Shown: positions 24,710-31,497, counted from the stretch's first letter. The stretch: DNA of 64,000 nt from Streptomyces sp. DH37 (GCF_029813835.1 NZ_JARVKV010000029.1:1-64000), one strand, 5' to 3'. Numbers and translations are program-made. Notes: generated by a model not told the origin, from the sequence alone.

Positions 24710-25882
24710 ATGACCATCGACATCGCCCCCGACACCCCGCGCGCCGAGCAGGTCGGCCTGGCCGCCGGCCGCGCGTACGCGGCGGCCGCCGCCGCGGTGG
24801 CCGCCACGGTCCGCAAGGTCCCGGCGCCCACCGGGCACCGGCGGCTGGCCCGCCGCGCCGGCACCGGCCTGCGCGCGGCCTGCGGCAGGGGAGCGGTGTG
24901 GGCCGAGCGCCGCGCCCGCACCGCTCCCCGCCGCCTGCTCGGCGGTCTGAAGCGTCTCCTCGGCACCGGGAAGGCGCGCCTCACCCGGGCCGGCCTGGCC
25001 GCCGGGGGCTGCTGGTGGGCCTGGCAGTGGGCCGAGCGGGCGGGGGAGTCGCCCGTGTGGCTGGTGGCCGTACCCGCCGCGGCCGCCGCCGCGGTGGCCG
25101 CCTACGCCGCCGGCAGCGAGCCCGCCACGCCGCCCCTGACCCGCACCGAGCGGCGCCGCCAGCTCGCCGCGCTGCGCGACCTGCTGTGGGCCATCGACCA
25201 GCTCCTGGACGGCCGAGGCGGGCTGCACCTGGCGGCGCTGGCCGACCAGATCACCGCCCGCTCCACCGCCCTGGGCCGCCCGGTGACGTGCACCGTCGGC
25301 AGCCTCCGCGCGCTGCTGGACCCCCTCGGGGTGCCGATCCGCAGCCAGCTCGACGTCGGCGGCCGCAACGCGACCGGCATCCATGCCGGGGACTGGTCCG
25401 TGTGGCTGGCCCGCCACGGCGGCGCGCCCGCCCACCGCCCGACCGGCCCGGGCGCGCCCGCGCACGAGGGGGAGCAGCAGCCCACCCCGGCCGCCCCTAC
25501 CCAGGAGCAGCCCCTCCCCCACGCCGAGACCGCTCCCCTCCCCACTCCCCTAGAGACCGAGAAGCCGCAGGTCAGCCGCGATGGTCTAGGTGCGAGATCT
25601 CAAGATCTCGCATCCGGGGACGCGCCCGGGAAGGGGCTGGAGGCGACCCGGCTCCTGTGGCACACCCGCGCCACGATCGGAACCGCCCGCGGTGCGCATC
25701 TGCGAGACATCCTCGCCCGCGCCCAGGCTGCGGGAGACTGCACCGGATGGACCGTCTCCCGGCTCCGCCGCGAGCTGGAGGCCGCCGGTATCCGCGTGGA
25801 GGACAAGCTCTGGCTGAAGGGTGGCAACACCCGCGGAGTCCTCGCCACATCCCTGCCCACCCCCGACCTCGAAAAGGTGTGA
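24710..25882 (+). CDS. Membrane protein with two wHTH-like domains
   Basis: Protein of 390 residues. A basic helical N-terminus is followed by hydrophobic segments (about 102-145). Two similar soluble modules come next, one before and one after a Pro-rich linker: TVGSLRALLDPLGVPIRSQL then GGRN, and TVSRLRRELEAAGIRVEDKL then GGNTRG. The duplicated module looks like a winged helix, so this may be a membrane-anchored DNA-binding protein. ATG 24710 follows the previous stop by 2 nt. A perfect palindrome lies within the linker DNA. Confidence 0.7.
   Translation: MTIDIAPDTPRAEQVGLAAGRAYAAAAAAVAATVRKVPAPTGHRRLARRAGTGLRAACGRGAVWAERRARTAPRRLLGGLKRLLGTGKARLTRAGLAAGGCWWAWQWAERAGESPVWLVAVPAAAAAAVAAYAAGSEPATPPLTRTERRRQLAALRDLLWAIDQLLDGRGGLHLAALADQITARSTALGRPVTCTVGSLRALLDPLGVPIRSQLDVGGRNATGIHAGDWSVWLARHGGAPAHRPTGPGAPAHEGEQQPTPAAPTQEQPLPHAETAPLPTPLETEKPQVSRDGLGARSQDLASGDAPGKGLEATRLLWHTRATIGTARGAHLRDILARAQAAGDCTGWTVSRLRRELEAAGIRVEDKLWLKGGNTRGVLATSLPTPDLEKV
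25591..25612. repeat. Perfect inverted repeat inside the 24710 gene
   Basis: Arms TGCGAGATCT and AGATCTCGCA separated by CA. This AT-richer patch in a GC-rich coding linker encodes ARSQDLAS. The symmetry suggests a protein-binding site rather than a coding constraint. Confidence 0.7.
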
Positions 25883-25885
25883 GAG

Positions 25886-26146
25886 ATGCCCTTCCAGTAC
25901 CGCTGCGGCGGCTGCGACGCCGCCGGCGACCCCCGCCCCCGCCGCCTCGGTGCCCGCACCGACCAGGCCGAGCACCGGCGCCTGGCCCACGGCGGCCTGA
26001 ACCCGGGCGGCGACGGCATCCGCTACGCCGCGCCCAGCGCCCGGGGCCCGGCCATCACGGTCGGCGTGCTGCTGCTCCTGGTCGTCGTCAAGGAGCTGAC
26101 CGGCCTGGCCCCGGAAGACATCGCCCGCCACCTCGGCCTGCTCTGA
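25886..26146 (+). CDS. Zinc-knuckle membrane protein
   Basis: Eighty-six-residue protein with a CGGC knuckle near the N-terminus, a His/Arg-rich middle and one C-terminal membrane segment (AITVGVLLLLVVVKELTGL). Short zinc-ribbon-plus-membrane proteins accompany Spd-type genes in actinomycete elements; function unknown. Confidence 0.68.
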   Translation: MPFQYRCGGCDAAGDPRPRRLGARTDQAEHRRLAHGGLNPGGDGIRYAAPSARGPAITVGVLLLLVVVKELTGLAPEDIARHLGLL

Positions 26147-26160
26147 GAGGACCGGAACCC

Positions 26161-26460
26161 GTGAAGGTACGGATCGAAGCGCAGCTCGTCGACGCCCGGC
26201 GCGGCCAGTACCGCTGCGAGCTGGTGCTGACCGACGACCAGGACAAGGAGGTACGCCTGCCCGCCACGCTCACCGCACCCGACGACGAGCAGCTGCGCGC
26301 CCTGCTGGCCTCTGGCGAGCCTCTGGCGCTCGAGGTCAACGCGCCGCCCCTGGAGCGCGCCAGCGTCTCCCTGAACCCCCGCCAGTGGCCGTCTGAGACC
26401 GAACTCGAGACGGCCGTGCCCCGCCACACCACCACCGAAGAGAGGAACGATCATGAGTGA
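26161..26460 (+). CDS. Hypothetical beta-rich protein
   Basis: Unknown 99-residue protein. VKVRIEAQLVDARRGQYRCE and following strands suggest a compact beta fold. GTG 26161; overlaps the next gene by 8 nt. Confidence 0.65.
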   Translation: MKVRIEAQLVDARRGQYRCELVLTDDQDKEVRLPATLTAPDDEQLRALLASGEPLALEVNAPPLERASVSLNPRQWPSETELETAVPRHTTTEERNDHE

Positions 26461-26674
26461 AGAAGAGGTCCGCGTCCGCGTGCTGCTGCTGCTCGGCGAC
26501 CAGGCCGAGATCGTGGCCGACGTGCCGCCGGCCGAGCGCGCCGAGCCGGCCCGGTACCCGGCCGCCGAGATCGCCGCGGCGGTTGGCCTGGAGACGCGGG
26601 AGCTGCCGGGGAAGGTGCTGGCCGCCAGTGTCGGCCGGGACGACCGGCTGTCGGGCTGGCGCCTGGCCCAGTAG
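26453..26674 (+). CDS. Hypothetical small acidic protein
   Basis: Unknown 73-residue protein with a YPAAEIAAAVGLETRELPGK stretch that resembles an HTH. ATG 26453 follows GAGAGGAACGATC. Last gene of the Spd-like cluster, followed by a terminator. Confidence 0.62.
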   Translation: MSEEEVRVRVLLLLGDQAEIVADVPPAERAEPARYPAAEIAAAVGLETRELPGKVLAASVGRDDRLSGWRLAQ

Positions 26675-26686
26675 CGGCGCAGCGGC

Positions 26687-26725
26687 AAGGGCCCGGCCCC
26701 ACCACGCTGGTGGGGCCGGGCCCTT
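26687..26725. terminator. Strong bidirectional terminator
   Basis: Perfect 18-bp stem (26687-26704 with 26708-26725; AAGGGCCCGGCCCCACCA on the left arm) with a 3-nt loop. It lies between the rightward Spd-like cluster and the leftward gene ending at 26742. Confidence 0.9.
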
Positions 26726-26741
26726 GTGTGTGCGGCCGGCG

Positions 26742-27236
26742 TCAGGCCGTCTTGCGGGGCCGTCCGGGGCGGCGGTCCCATCCGGCGGCGAACCGGCGGA
26801 TCGACTCGGCGGTGAACACCGGCCCGGACCGCAGCCGCGCGACGGGCCGGGGGAAGTCGTCCCGGGTGCGCTCGAGCTCGTTCACGCGCTGCCGGGAGAC
26901 GCCCAGTTCCTCGGCCGCCTCCGCGTAGCCCATGAGGTCCTGCTCGCCGGGGCGCGCGGCCTCGGCCTCGGCGGCCTCGGCGGTACGGACCCGGACCTCG
27001 GCCAGGGCGGGCGCGGTGCCCAGGGCGTCGCGCAGCGCCGTACGGGCCGTCTTCAGCGCGGCCTCGGTCGCGGTGCCCAGGGTGGCCGCCTCGAGCCGCC
27101 AGACGAGCGTCAGACGGCCGCTGGAGGCGTCGTAGGCGGTGGCGCCGGGCACGGCCTGGCCGAGTCGGTGCAGGTCCACCAGGAGGCCGCCGGCGTCGGC
27201 GGTGACGGTGGCCTGCCACTGCTGCTGTTGTGTCAT
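26742..27236 (-). CDS. Hypothetical protein with C-terminal AlpA/MerR-like HTH
   Basis: Protein of 164 residues. The N-terminal part (about 1-95) is an unknown alpha/beta domain. The C-terminal 60 residues form a helix-turn-helix (LMGYAEAAEELGVSRQRVNE) with a basic end (RRPGRPRK). GGAGGAA lies 7 nt before ATG 27236. It lies between two terminators, so it is probably its own transcription unit. Confidence 0.72.
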   Translation of the reverse strand: MTQQQQWQATVTADAGGLLVDLHRLGQAVPGATAYDASSGRLTLVWRLEAATLGTATEAALKTARTALRDALGTAPALAEVRVRTAEAAEAEAARPGEQDLMGYAEAAEELGVSRQRVNELERTRDDFPRPVARLRSGPVFTAESIRRFAAGWDRRPGRPRKTA

Positions 27237-27281
27237 CGTGGTTCCTCCGGTGTGCGGCTGTTCGGTCGTGTGTCCGGATGG

Positions 27282-27314
27282 GCGGGGGGCCGCGATACCG
27301 GCGCGGCCCCCCGC
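27282..27314 (-). terminator. Terminator of the 27318 gene
   Basis: Perfect 13-bp stem GCGGGGGGCCGCG / CGCGGCCCCCCGC (27282-27294 with 27302-27314) and a 7-nt loop, immediately after the stop of the leftward gene. Confidence 0.8.
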
Positions 27315-27317
27315 TGC

Positions 27318-27518
27318 TCACTCCTCCTCGGGGAAGTGGAGTCCAGCGCCGCGCAGCACGCTGATCAGGTCGATCCACTCACCCGCCGTGACGGGGGTGC
27401 GGTGGAACGTGATCGTCACGTAGCCACGGCTGAACATCCACATACCGCTGTCGGCCTGCCAGGACTTGAAGCCCTGCCGGTCGAGCGCCGCGAGGAGCGT
27501 GTCCATCCGGTCTCCCAT
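27318..27518 (-). CDS. Small moron-type protein
   Basis: Unknown 66-residue protein (QGFKSWQADSGMWMFSRGYV), compact alpha/beta. GGGAGGTGA lies 9 nt before the ATG. It has its own promoter (27558-27586) and terminator (27282-27314), the autonomous layout of phage moron genes often expressed in the lysogen. Confidence 0.75.
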   Translation of the reverse strand: MGDRMDTLLAALDRQGFKSWQADSGMWMFSRGYVTITFHRTPVTAGEWIDLISVLRGAGLHFPEEE

Positions 27519-27557
27519 TGGTATTTCACCTCCCTTCCCTTGCCGCTGTCAAGGAAT

Positions 27558-27586
27558 ACGTTACCCGAAACCCTGAACGGATGCAA
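27558..27586 (-). promoter_or_regulatory. Promoter of the 27318 gene
   Basis: On the minus strand, TTGCAT (27586-27581) and TAACGT (27563-27558) with a 17-bp spacer match the vegetative promoter pattern. The downstream distance to the start codon is about 40 nt. Confidence 0.7.
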
Positions 27587-27630
27587 GGGTTATCGACCGG
27601 AAAGGGGGACCGGATCTCACCCCTTTCCGC

Positions 27631-27711
27631 TGTTGCAATGACTCATCCAGTGCTGTAAAGTACTCATCAGAGGGCGGGGCCACGAACCCCGCACCTCACG
27701 ACCCATCACAA
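27631..27711 (+). promoter_or_regulatory. Moron promoter-leader repeat, unit A
   Basis: TTGCAA (27633-27638), 17-bp spacer, TAAAGT (27656-27661). An imperfect inverted repeat (AGTGCT/AGTACT) straddles the -10. The leader carries a small hairpin GCGGGG-N7-CCCCGC at 27674-27692. The 81-bp block is repeated with one difference at 28186-28266 and more loosely at 28718-28796. Confidence 0.85.
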
Positions 27712-27731
27712 ATCAAGAGAGGACGGACGCC

Positions 27732-28103
27732 ATGTCTGACCAGGAAGACCGGATGCGGGGCATGTTCCGCGAGCACCTGGAGGCGACCTACCGGACCATC
27801 AAGGTGGTCTGCGGGGCCCTCCCGGTGCCGATCGAACTCCCCGACTTCGGGGCGGACATCCTGGAGCGGATCGAGGCAGTCGGCCGCGCGGCGGAGCTGG
27901 TGTGTGAACAGCCCCTGCCGTCCGAGCCGATGACCAACGCCGAGCTGATGTGCCACTACTGGGTGGCGGCAGCGGAGCTGTCGATCCTCGACCGCATCGA
28001 GCCGCGCTCCCACCGCGTCGCCAGCGCCTCCGTGGTGCTGGTGACCGGACATCAGGCCGGACTCGACTTCATGTTGTGGTTCCGTAACCAGCGGGAGGAC
28101 TGA
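27732..28103 (+). CDS. Moron paralogue A
   Basis: Unknown 123-residue acidic helical protein. GAGAGGACGG lies upstream. Shares with the 28289 and 28817 products the motif LPVPIxLP near residue 30, then AV-x-R-x-AE, a helix with a tryptophan and an acidic end. Overall similarity is low, so the copies are old. Possibly a host-interaction, exclusion or anti-defence protein because of the moron layout; there is no direct functional evidence. Confidence 0.75.
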   Translation: MSDQEDRMRGMFREHLEATYRTIKVVCGALPVPIELPDFGADILERIEAVGRAAELVCEQPLPSEPMTNAELMCHYWVAAAELSILDRIEPRSHRVASASVVLVTGHQAGLDFMLWFRNQRED

Positions 28104-28113
28104 CCTCCCACCA

Positions 28114-28150
28114 GGGGCCGCCCCCCGGCATCCAGCCGGGGGGCGGCCCC
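28114..28150 (+). terminator. Terminator of moron unit A
   Basis: Perfect 16-bp stem GGGGCCGCCCCCCGGC / GCCGGGGGGCGGCCCC (28114-28129 with 28135-28150), loop ATCCA, then TTCG. Follows the stop by about 10 nt. Confidence 0.88.
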
Positions 28151-28185
28151 TTCGCGTACCCCTGGGCCGGCCCCTCGCCCATGAG

Positions 28186-28266
28186 TGTTGCAATGACTCA
28201 TCCAGTGCTGTAAAGTACTCATCAGAGGGCGGGGCCACGAACCCCGGACCTCACGACCCATCACAA
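28186..28266 (+). promoter_or_regulatory. Moron promoter-leader repeat, unit B
   Basis: TTGCAA (28188-28193), 17-bp spacer, TAAAGT (28211-28216) and the same leader hairpin core (CGGGG/CCCCG). It differs from unit A at one position over 81 bp. Confidence 0.87.
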
Positions 28267-28288
28267 CAGCAGAGAGGACGGACATCAC

Positions 28289-28663
28289 ATGTCTGACGAG
28301 CCTGAGCGCGGCATGGAGCGCCTGATGGTGCTGATCGTGGACTTCTACGATCTGCTCGCGGCCCTCCTGGCCAAGCTGCCGGTGCCGATCGCCCTCCCCG
28401 AGGGCCCGGTCTACGACTCCGTAGAGATGACCTCTGCGGTACGGCGCGTGGCTGAGATCATCGGCGACCAGCCGGTGAGCGAAGACGTGAAGATCGGCGT
28501 CTGGGCGGCCAGCCTGCACTGGCTCACCGCAGCCGAGATGTTCAGCCTGCTCCGCGTCGGGGGCTGGGATGGCATCAGGGCCGATCAGGTCCGGATCATC
28601 CTGGCATCCGGCGAAGCCGGTCTTGAAGGTGCCGCTGACGCGCTGCTGAGGGACCAGGAGTGA
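28289..28663 (+). CDS. Moron paralogue B
   Basis: Unknown 124-residue acidic protein, more hydrophobic in its first helix (MVLIVDFYDLLAALLAKLPV) than its paralogues, with the same LPVPIALP and RRVAEI motifs. Preceded by GAGAGGACGG and by promoter copy B, and followed by its own terminator. Confidence 0.75.
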   Translation: MSDEPERGMERLMVLIVDFYDLLAALLAKLPVPIALPEGPVYDSVEMTSAVRRVAEIIGDQPVSEDVKIGVWAASLHWLTAAEMFSLLRVGGWDGIRADQVRIILASGEAGLEGAADALLRDQE

Positions 28664-28668
28664 GGCAG

Positions 28669-28699
28669 GGGGTGCCCCGGCAGCCAGCCGGGGCACCCC
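28669..28699 (+). terminator. Terminator of moron unit B
   Basis: Perfect 13-bp stem GGGGTGCCCCGGC / GCCGGGGCACCCC (28669-28681 with 28687-28699), loop AGCCA. Confidence 0.85.
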
Positions 28700-28717
28700 G
28701 CCCTCTCTGACTACGGG

Positions 28718-28796
28718 TGTTGCAATCACTAAGCGAGTGCTGTAAAGTACTCATCAGAGGGCGGGGCCACGAACCCCGGACCTCACAACCCACTCA
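28718..28796 (+). promoter_or_regulatory. Moron promoter-leader repeat, unit C
   Basis: TTGCAA (28720-28725), 17-bp spacer with a different sequence in the first half, TAAAGT (28743-28748), then a leader nearly identical to units A and B up to about 28791. The inverted repeat over the -10 is GAGTGCT/AGTACTC. Confidence 0.85.
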
Positions 28797-28816
28797 CCGA
28801 GAGAAAGGACGACCCC

Positions 28817-29194
28817 ATGGCCGACCACGACGACGAGATGACCGGCCACCTCGGCGAGCACCTGTCCAAGGTGTACGCGCTGCTGGTCATGGTCTGCGAC
28901 CACCTCCCCCTCCCCATCGCCCTGCCCACCGGGTTCGTGATGGGGGACGAGGCCATCACCGCCGTCCAGCGCGTGGCCGAGATCGGCCGCGACCAGACCC
29001 TCCCCGAGGACCGCAAGGCCGAACTCGTCACGGGCTGCCTGTTCTGGCTCGGCGCGCTGGACCTCCTCCGCATCCAGATGGAGGAGCCGCACCCGGTGCG
29101 CGTCCACTCCGCCGCCGCCTGCCTGATCACGGCGGAGCGGAACCTGGCCAGCCTCGGCATGTGGCTGGCGAAGGAAGAAGGCCACCAGGAGTGA
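28817..29194 (+). CDS. Moron paralogue C
   Basis: Unknown 125-residue protein with LPLPIALP, AVQRVAEI and an acidic/His-containing end. Closer to A in its N-terminus (GEHLSKVY versus REHLEATY) and to B in the middle. The three genes probably arose by tandem duplication of a whole transcription unit. Confidence 0.75.
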   Translation: MADHDDEMTGHLGEHLSKVYALLVMVCDHLPLPIALPTGFVMGDEAITAVQRVAEIGRDQTLPEDRKAELVTGCLFWLGALDLLRIQMEEPHPVRVHSAAACLITAERNLASLGMWLAKEEGHQE

Positions 29195-29201
29195 CCCGAC
29201 C

Positions 29202-29230
29202 GGCCGCCCCGGCACCCAGCCGGGGCGGCC
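29202..29230 (+). terminator. Terminator of moron unit C
   Basis: Perfect 12-bp stem GGCCGCCCCGGC / GCCGGGGCGGCC (29202-29213 with 29219-29230), loop ACCCA. Confidence 0.82.
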
Positions 29231-29338
29231 CGCCCGCAGAAACGAAAAGGACCGGCAGGGCCGGGCCGAAGCCCACACCACCGAAGCGGCGTCACGAAAC
29301 CCTTGCCGGTCACAACCCATCCGAAAGGACGGACCCCC

Positions 29339-29764
29339 ATGGTACCCCGCACCAAGCGCACCCCCGAGACCGTCGCAGAGATCGCCGCCCGCACCGGCCG
29401 CCCCCTCGCCACCGTCCGCAACACCTGGGCCCGCCGCGCCGACTGGCCCGCCCCCGTCGGCACGCGCGGCCGCTGGAACACCTACGACCCCGCCGACGTG
29501 GACGCCTGGCTCGCCACGCACACCGCCCGACCGGCCGCCGCCCTGGAGCCCGCCCGCCTCTACACCGCCCAGGAGCTGGAGGCCGCCGGGATCGGCGTCA
29601 CCGCCTCCACCATCCGCGCCGACCTCTCCCGCTCCCGCAAGCCCGACCAGCCGCGCCGCTGGCCCGAGCCGGACGACACCAGCGGCGGCGTCAACCGCTG
29701 GACAGGCCGCACCGTCACAGCCGCCCTGGCCGCCCGGCGCAGCTACCGCCGCCGGGCACAATGA
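29339..29764 (+). CDS. Protein with two HTH modules
   Basis: DNA-binding-like protein of 141 residues. Module 1 (about 8-55) is a helix-turn-helix (VAEIAARTGRPLATVRNTWA) followed by WNTYDPADVDAWLA. Module 2 (about 75-130) has the same order of elements (YTAQELEAAGIGVTASTIRA, then VNRWTGRTV). Such double excisionase-like HTH proteins are typical of actinophages. GAAAGGA lies upstream of ATG 29339. Confidence 0.75.
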   Translation: MVPRTKRTPETVAEIAARTGRPLATVRNTWARRADWPAPVGTRGRWNTYDPADVDAWLATHTARPAAALEPARLYTAQELEAAGIGVTASTIRADLSRSRKPDQPRRWPEPDDTSGGVNRWTGRTVTAALAARRSYRRRAQ

Positions 29765-29768
29765 GCCC

Positions 29769-30056
29769 ATGACCCCCGACCTGGTGCCGCTCTACCGCGA
29801 CCATGACGACAGCGCCGCCGTCCTGGTCGGCGGACCCAACGACGGCCGGCGACTGGACATCGCCGGCCGCCGGCCGCCCGAGTACCTGGACACCACCGTC
29901 GACCCCGGCCCGCCCATGGCCGACCTCGACACCCAGACGATCTACCCCACGCTGCGCATCGCCCGCTACCGGCTCGCCCTGGACGAGGACGGCCTCCCCA
30001 GCCGCGCCGACGACGGAGCCTTCCGCTACCAGTACCACGACGACAGGCGGGTGTGA
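29769..30056 (+). CDS. Hypothetical protein, N-terminus duplicated at 30916
   Basis: Unknown 95-residue protein. Its first residues (LVPLYRDHDDSAAV) match the start of the 30916 product (LGPLHRDQDDSAAV), and the DNA is correspondingly similar. The rest differs. The C-terminus (FRYQYHDDRRV) is common in small Streptomyces proteins. Confidence 0.68.
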   Translation: MTPDLVPLYRDHDDSAAVLVGGPNDGRRLDIAGRRPPEYLDTTVDPGPPMADLDTQTIYPTLRIARYRLALDEDGLPSRADDGAFRYQYHDDRRV

Positions 30057-30241
30057 CGCGCGTGCACCGCCCATACCCCGACACCGGGCGCGCCCGCCGC
30101 CAGGTAGAGCGACACCGCCGGGAGCGCCCGCCCGTCGTGCGCTACCTCGCGCGGATCGGCGTGGCCGTGGAGTCCTGGCAGGCCCGCCTCATGCAGCAGT
30201 GGACGGACACCGCGCCAGCGGACCGCCGTACGGCAGACTGA
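30053..30241 (+). CDS. Hypothetical small basic protein
   Basis: Unknown 62-residue basic helical protein in a GTGA overlap with the preceding gene. Confidence 0.55.
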   Translation: MTRVHRPYPDTGRARRQVERHRRERPPVVRYLARIGVAVESWQARLMQQWTDTAPADRRTAD

Positions 30242-30245
30242 CGCC

Positions 30246-30677
30246 ATGAGCGACGAGCTAGTCGAGTTCCTGCGGGCGCGGCTCGACGAGGACGAGAAAG
30301 CGGCGCGCGCCGCGACGAACCACACCGGGCGATGGCGGTGGGACCACGGCTTCGGGGACATGTGCAACGACGCGGAGTGCCCGTACGGCGAGCTGATGGA
30401 AGAACCCGGCCCAGGCGACACGCACGATGGCACAGTGCTGATGCAGGTTCACGGCTACGACGTCACGGTCCCGTGGCAGGGAGCAGCCCACATCGCCCGC
30501 CACGACCCGGCCCGCGTGCTCGCCGAGGTGGGGGCGAAGCGGGCCATCATCGAAGAGGCAGAGAGCGTGTGGAACAGCGACGTTGATGGCGTCTTCGGCC
30601 GCGGAATGACGATCCTCCGCCTCCTCGCGCTGCCGTACGCCGGCCACCCCGACTGCCGGCCCGATTGGCGGCCCTGA
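30246..30677 (+). CDS. DUF6221-like protein (copy 2)
   Basis: Protein of 143 residues with the family pattern seen in the 20210 gene: ELVEFLRARLDEDEKAARAA, then HIARHDPARVLAEVGAKRAI, and a final LRLLALPYAGHPD. Closer to the family pattern than copy 1. Function unknown. Confidence 0.78.
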   Translation: MSDELVEFLRARLDEDEKAARAATNHTGRWRWDHGFGDMCNDAECPYGELMEEPGPGDTHDGTVLMQVHGYDVTVPWQGAAHIARHDPARVLAEVGAKRAIIEEAESVWNSDVDGVFGRGMTILRLLALPYAGHPDCRPDWRP

Positions 30678-30703
30678 CAGGTCTGCCTGCCACACTGGCA
30701 TCT

Positions 30704-30800
30704 GCGCGTCCTCAGCGGGGTAGCTCAGCCAGCTCAGAGCAACCGGGCTCATCCCCGGCACAGACGCGGGTTCAAATCCCTGCCCCCGCTGAGGACGCGC
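30704..30800 (+). tRNA. tRNA-Met(CAU)-like element in an extended stem (degenerate)
   Basis: A cloverleaf can be drawn from 30714 to 30791: acceptor AGCGGGG/CCCCGCT, D stem GCTC/GAGC, anticodon stem CCGGG/CCCGG around CTCATC, T loop TTCAAAT. Two defects are clear: the anticodon loop has 6 nt instead of 7, and the T stem pairs only if U30781 is bulged. The acceptor stem continues outward by 10 perfect pairs, giving a 17-bp stem (30704-30720 with 30784-30800). No CCA is encoded. It may be a pseudo-tRNA or a structured decoy RNA rather than a working tRNA. Confidence 0.5.
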
Positions 30801-30845
30801 CTCCGACTCTGGAAGCATCACCCCATGACGCACCGCCCATGAGAA

Positions 30846-30881
30846 GGCCCGGGTGCCGCGCCACGGTTGGGCGCCCGGGCC
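30846..30881 (+). terminator. Hairpin after tRNA-like element
   Basis: Arms GGCCCGGGTGC (30846-30856) and GCGCCCGGGCC (30871-30881) pair with one G-T wobble; 14-nt loop. Plausible terminator before the 30916 gene. Confidence 0.5.
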
Positions 30882-30915
30882 GCCCCAACTGCTCTCCTAC
30901 GGCAGCGAGGTGTCC

Positions 30916-31182
30916 ATGGTTGATCTGGGGCCGCTCCACCGCGACCAGGACGACAGCGCCGCCGTCCCGAGCTTCACGGAGGCGTACGCGAACTGGGACT
31001 TGGTGGGCTGCACGCCAGGCTGCCGCCGGCCCTGGCGCCGCCGGCGGTGGCACGCCCCGCGCATCTGGACGTGCCCCGGCTGCCGTACCCGCTGGACCGT
31101 GGAGGGCCGCACCTGGACCGAGGTGATGTCGGCGCGGCAGCTCGCCCGCCTGGAGGCCGAAGTGCTCGGCGAGGAGCCGTAG
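30916..31182 (+). CDS. Zinc-ribbon protein
   Basis: Protein of 88 residues. The start resembles the 29769 product. The rest is a four-Cys ribbon: CTPGC, a basic RRPWRRRRWH stretch, CPGCRTRW, then a C-terminal helix. ATG 30916 is chosen because GCGAGG lies 6 nt upstream. Confidence 0.7.
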   Translation: MVDLGPLHRDQDDSAAVPSFTEAYANWDLVGCTPGCRRPWRRRRWHAPRIWTCPGCRTRWTVEGRTWTEVMSARQLARLEAEVLGEEP

Positions 31183-31243
31183 AGCAGCGCCGTACGGCGC
31201 ACGTGTGTGCGAATAGGCACCGGCCGCGGGCAAGATCAACGCC

Positions 31244-31471
31244 GTGACCGCCCGCACCCCCCTCGGCAGAGACGGCCGCCCCCTCATCACCACCGCCCAG
31301 GCCGCCTACACCCTCGGCAAGCCCACCGCCGCGGCGTTCCGGGCCTGGGCCCGCCGCCACAGCATCACCCACGCCGCCCGCCGCCCCACCGGCGGCCCCG
31401 GACACCCCGAAGCGCTGTGGGACCTCGCCGACATCACCGACGCGATACGACGCCAGCACGACGCAGCTTGA
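31244..31471 (+). CDS. Small HTH protein
   Basis: Seventy-five-residue putative DNA-binding protein (ITTAQAAYTLGKPTAAAFRA, then a GGPGHPEALWDLADI wing). Typical excisionase/AlpA-like layout. Confidence 0.68.
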   Translation: MTARTPLGRDGRPLITTAQAAYTLGKPTAAAFRAWARRHSITHAARRPTGGPGHPEALWDLADITDAIRRQHDAA

Positions 31472-31497
31472 CAATCCGCAGGTCAGCGGCGCACGCT
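31468..31497 (+). promoter_or_regulatory. Possible promoter before the late region
   Basis: TTGACA at 31468-31473 overlaps the preceding stop codon region. The best -10, CACGCT at 31492-31497 after 18 bp, is poor. A terminator follows at 31529. Confidence 0.3.

Noticed and set aside
29250..29312. GACCGGCA / TGCCGGTC pair as an operator
   Set aside because: Arms of 8 bp about 45 bp apart in GC-rich DNA are expected by chance.
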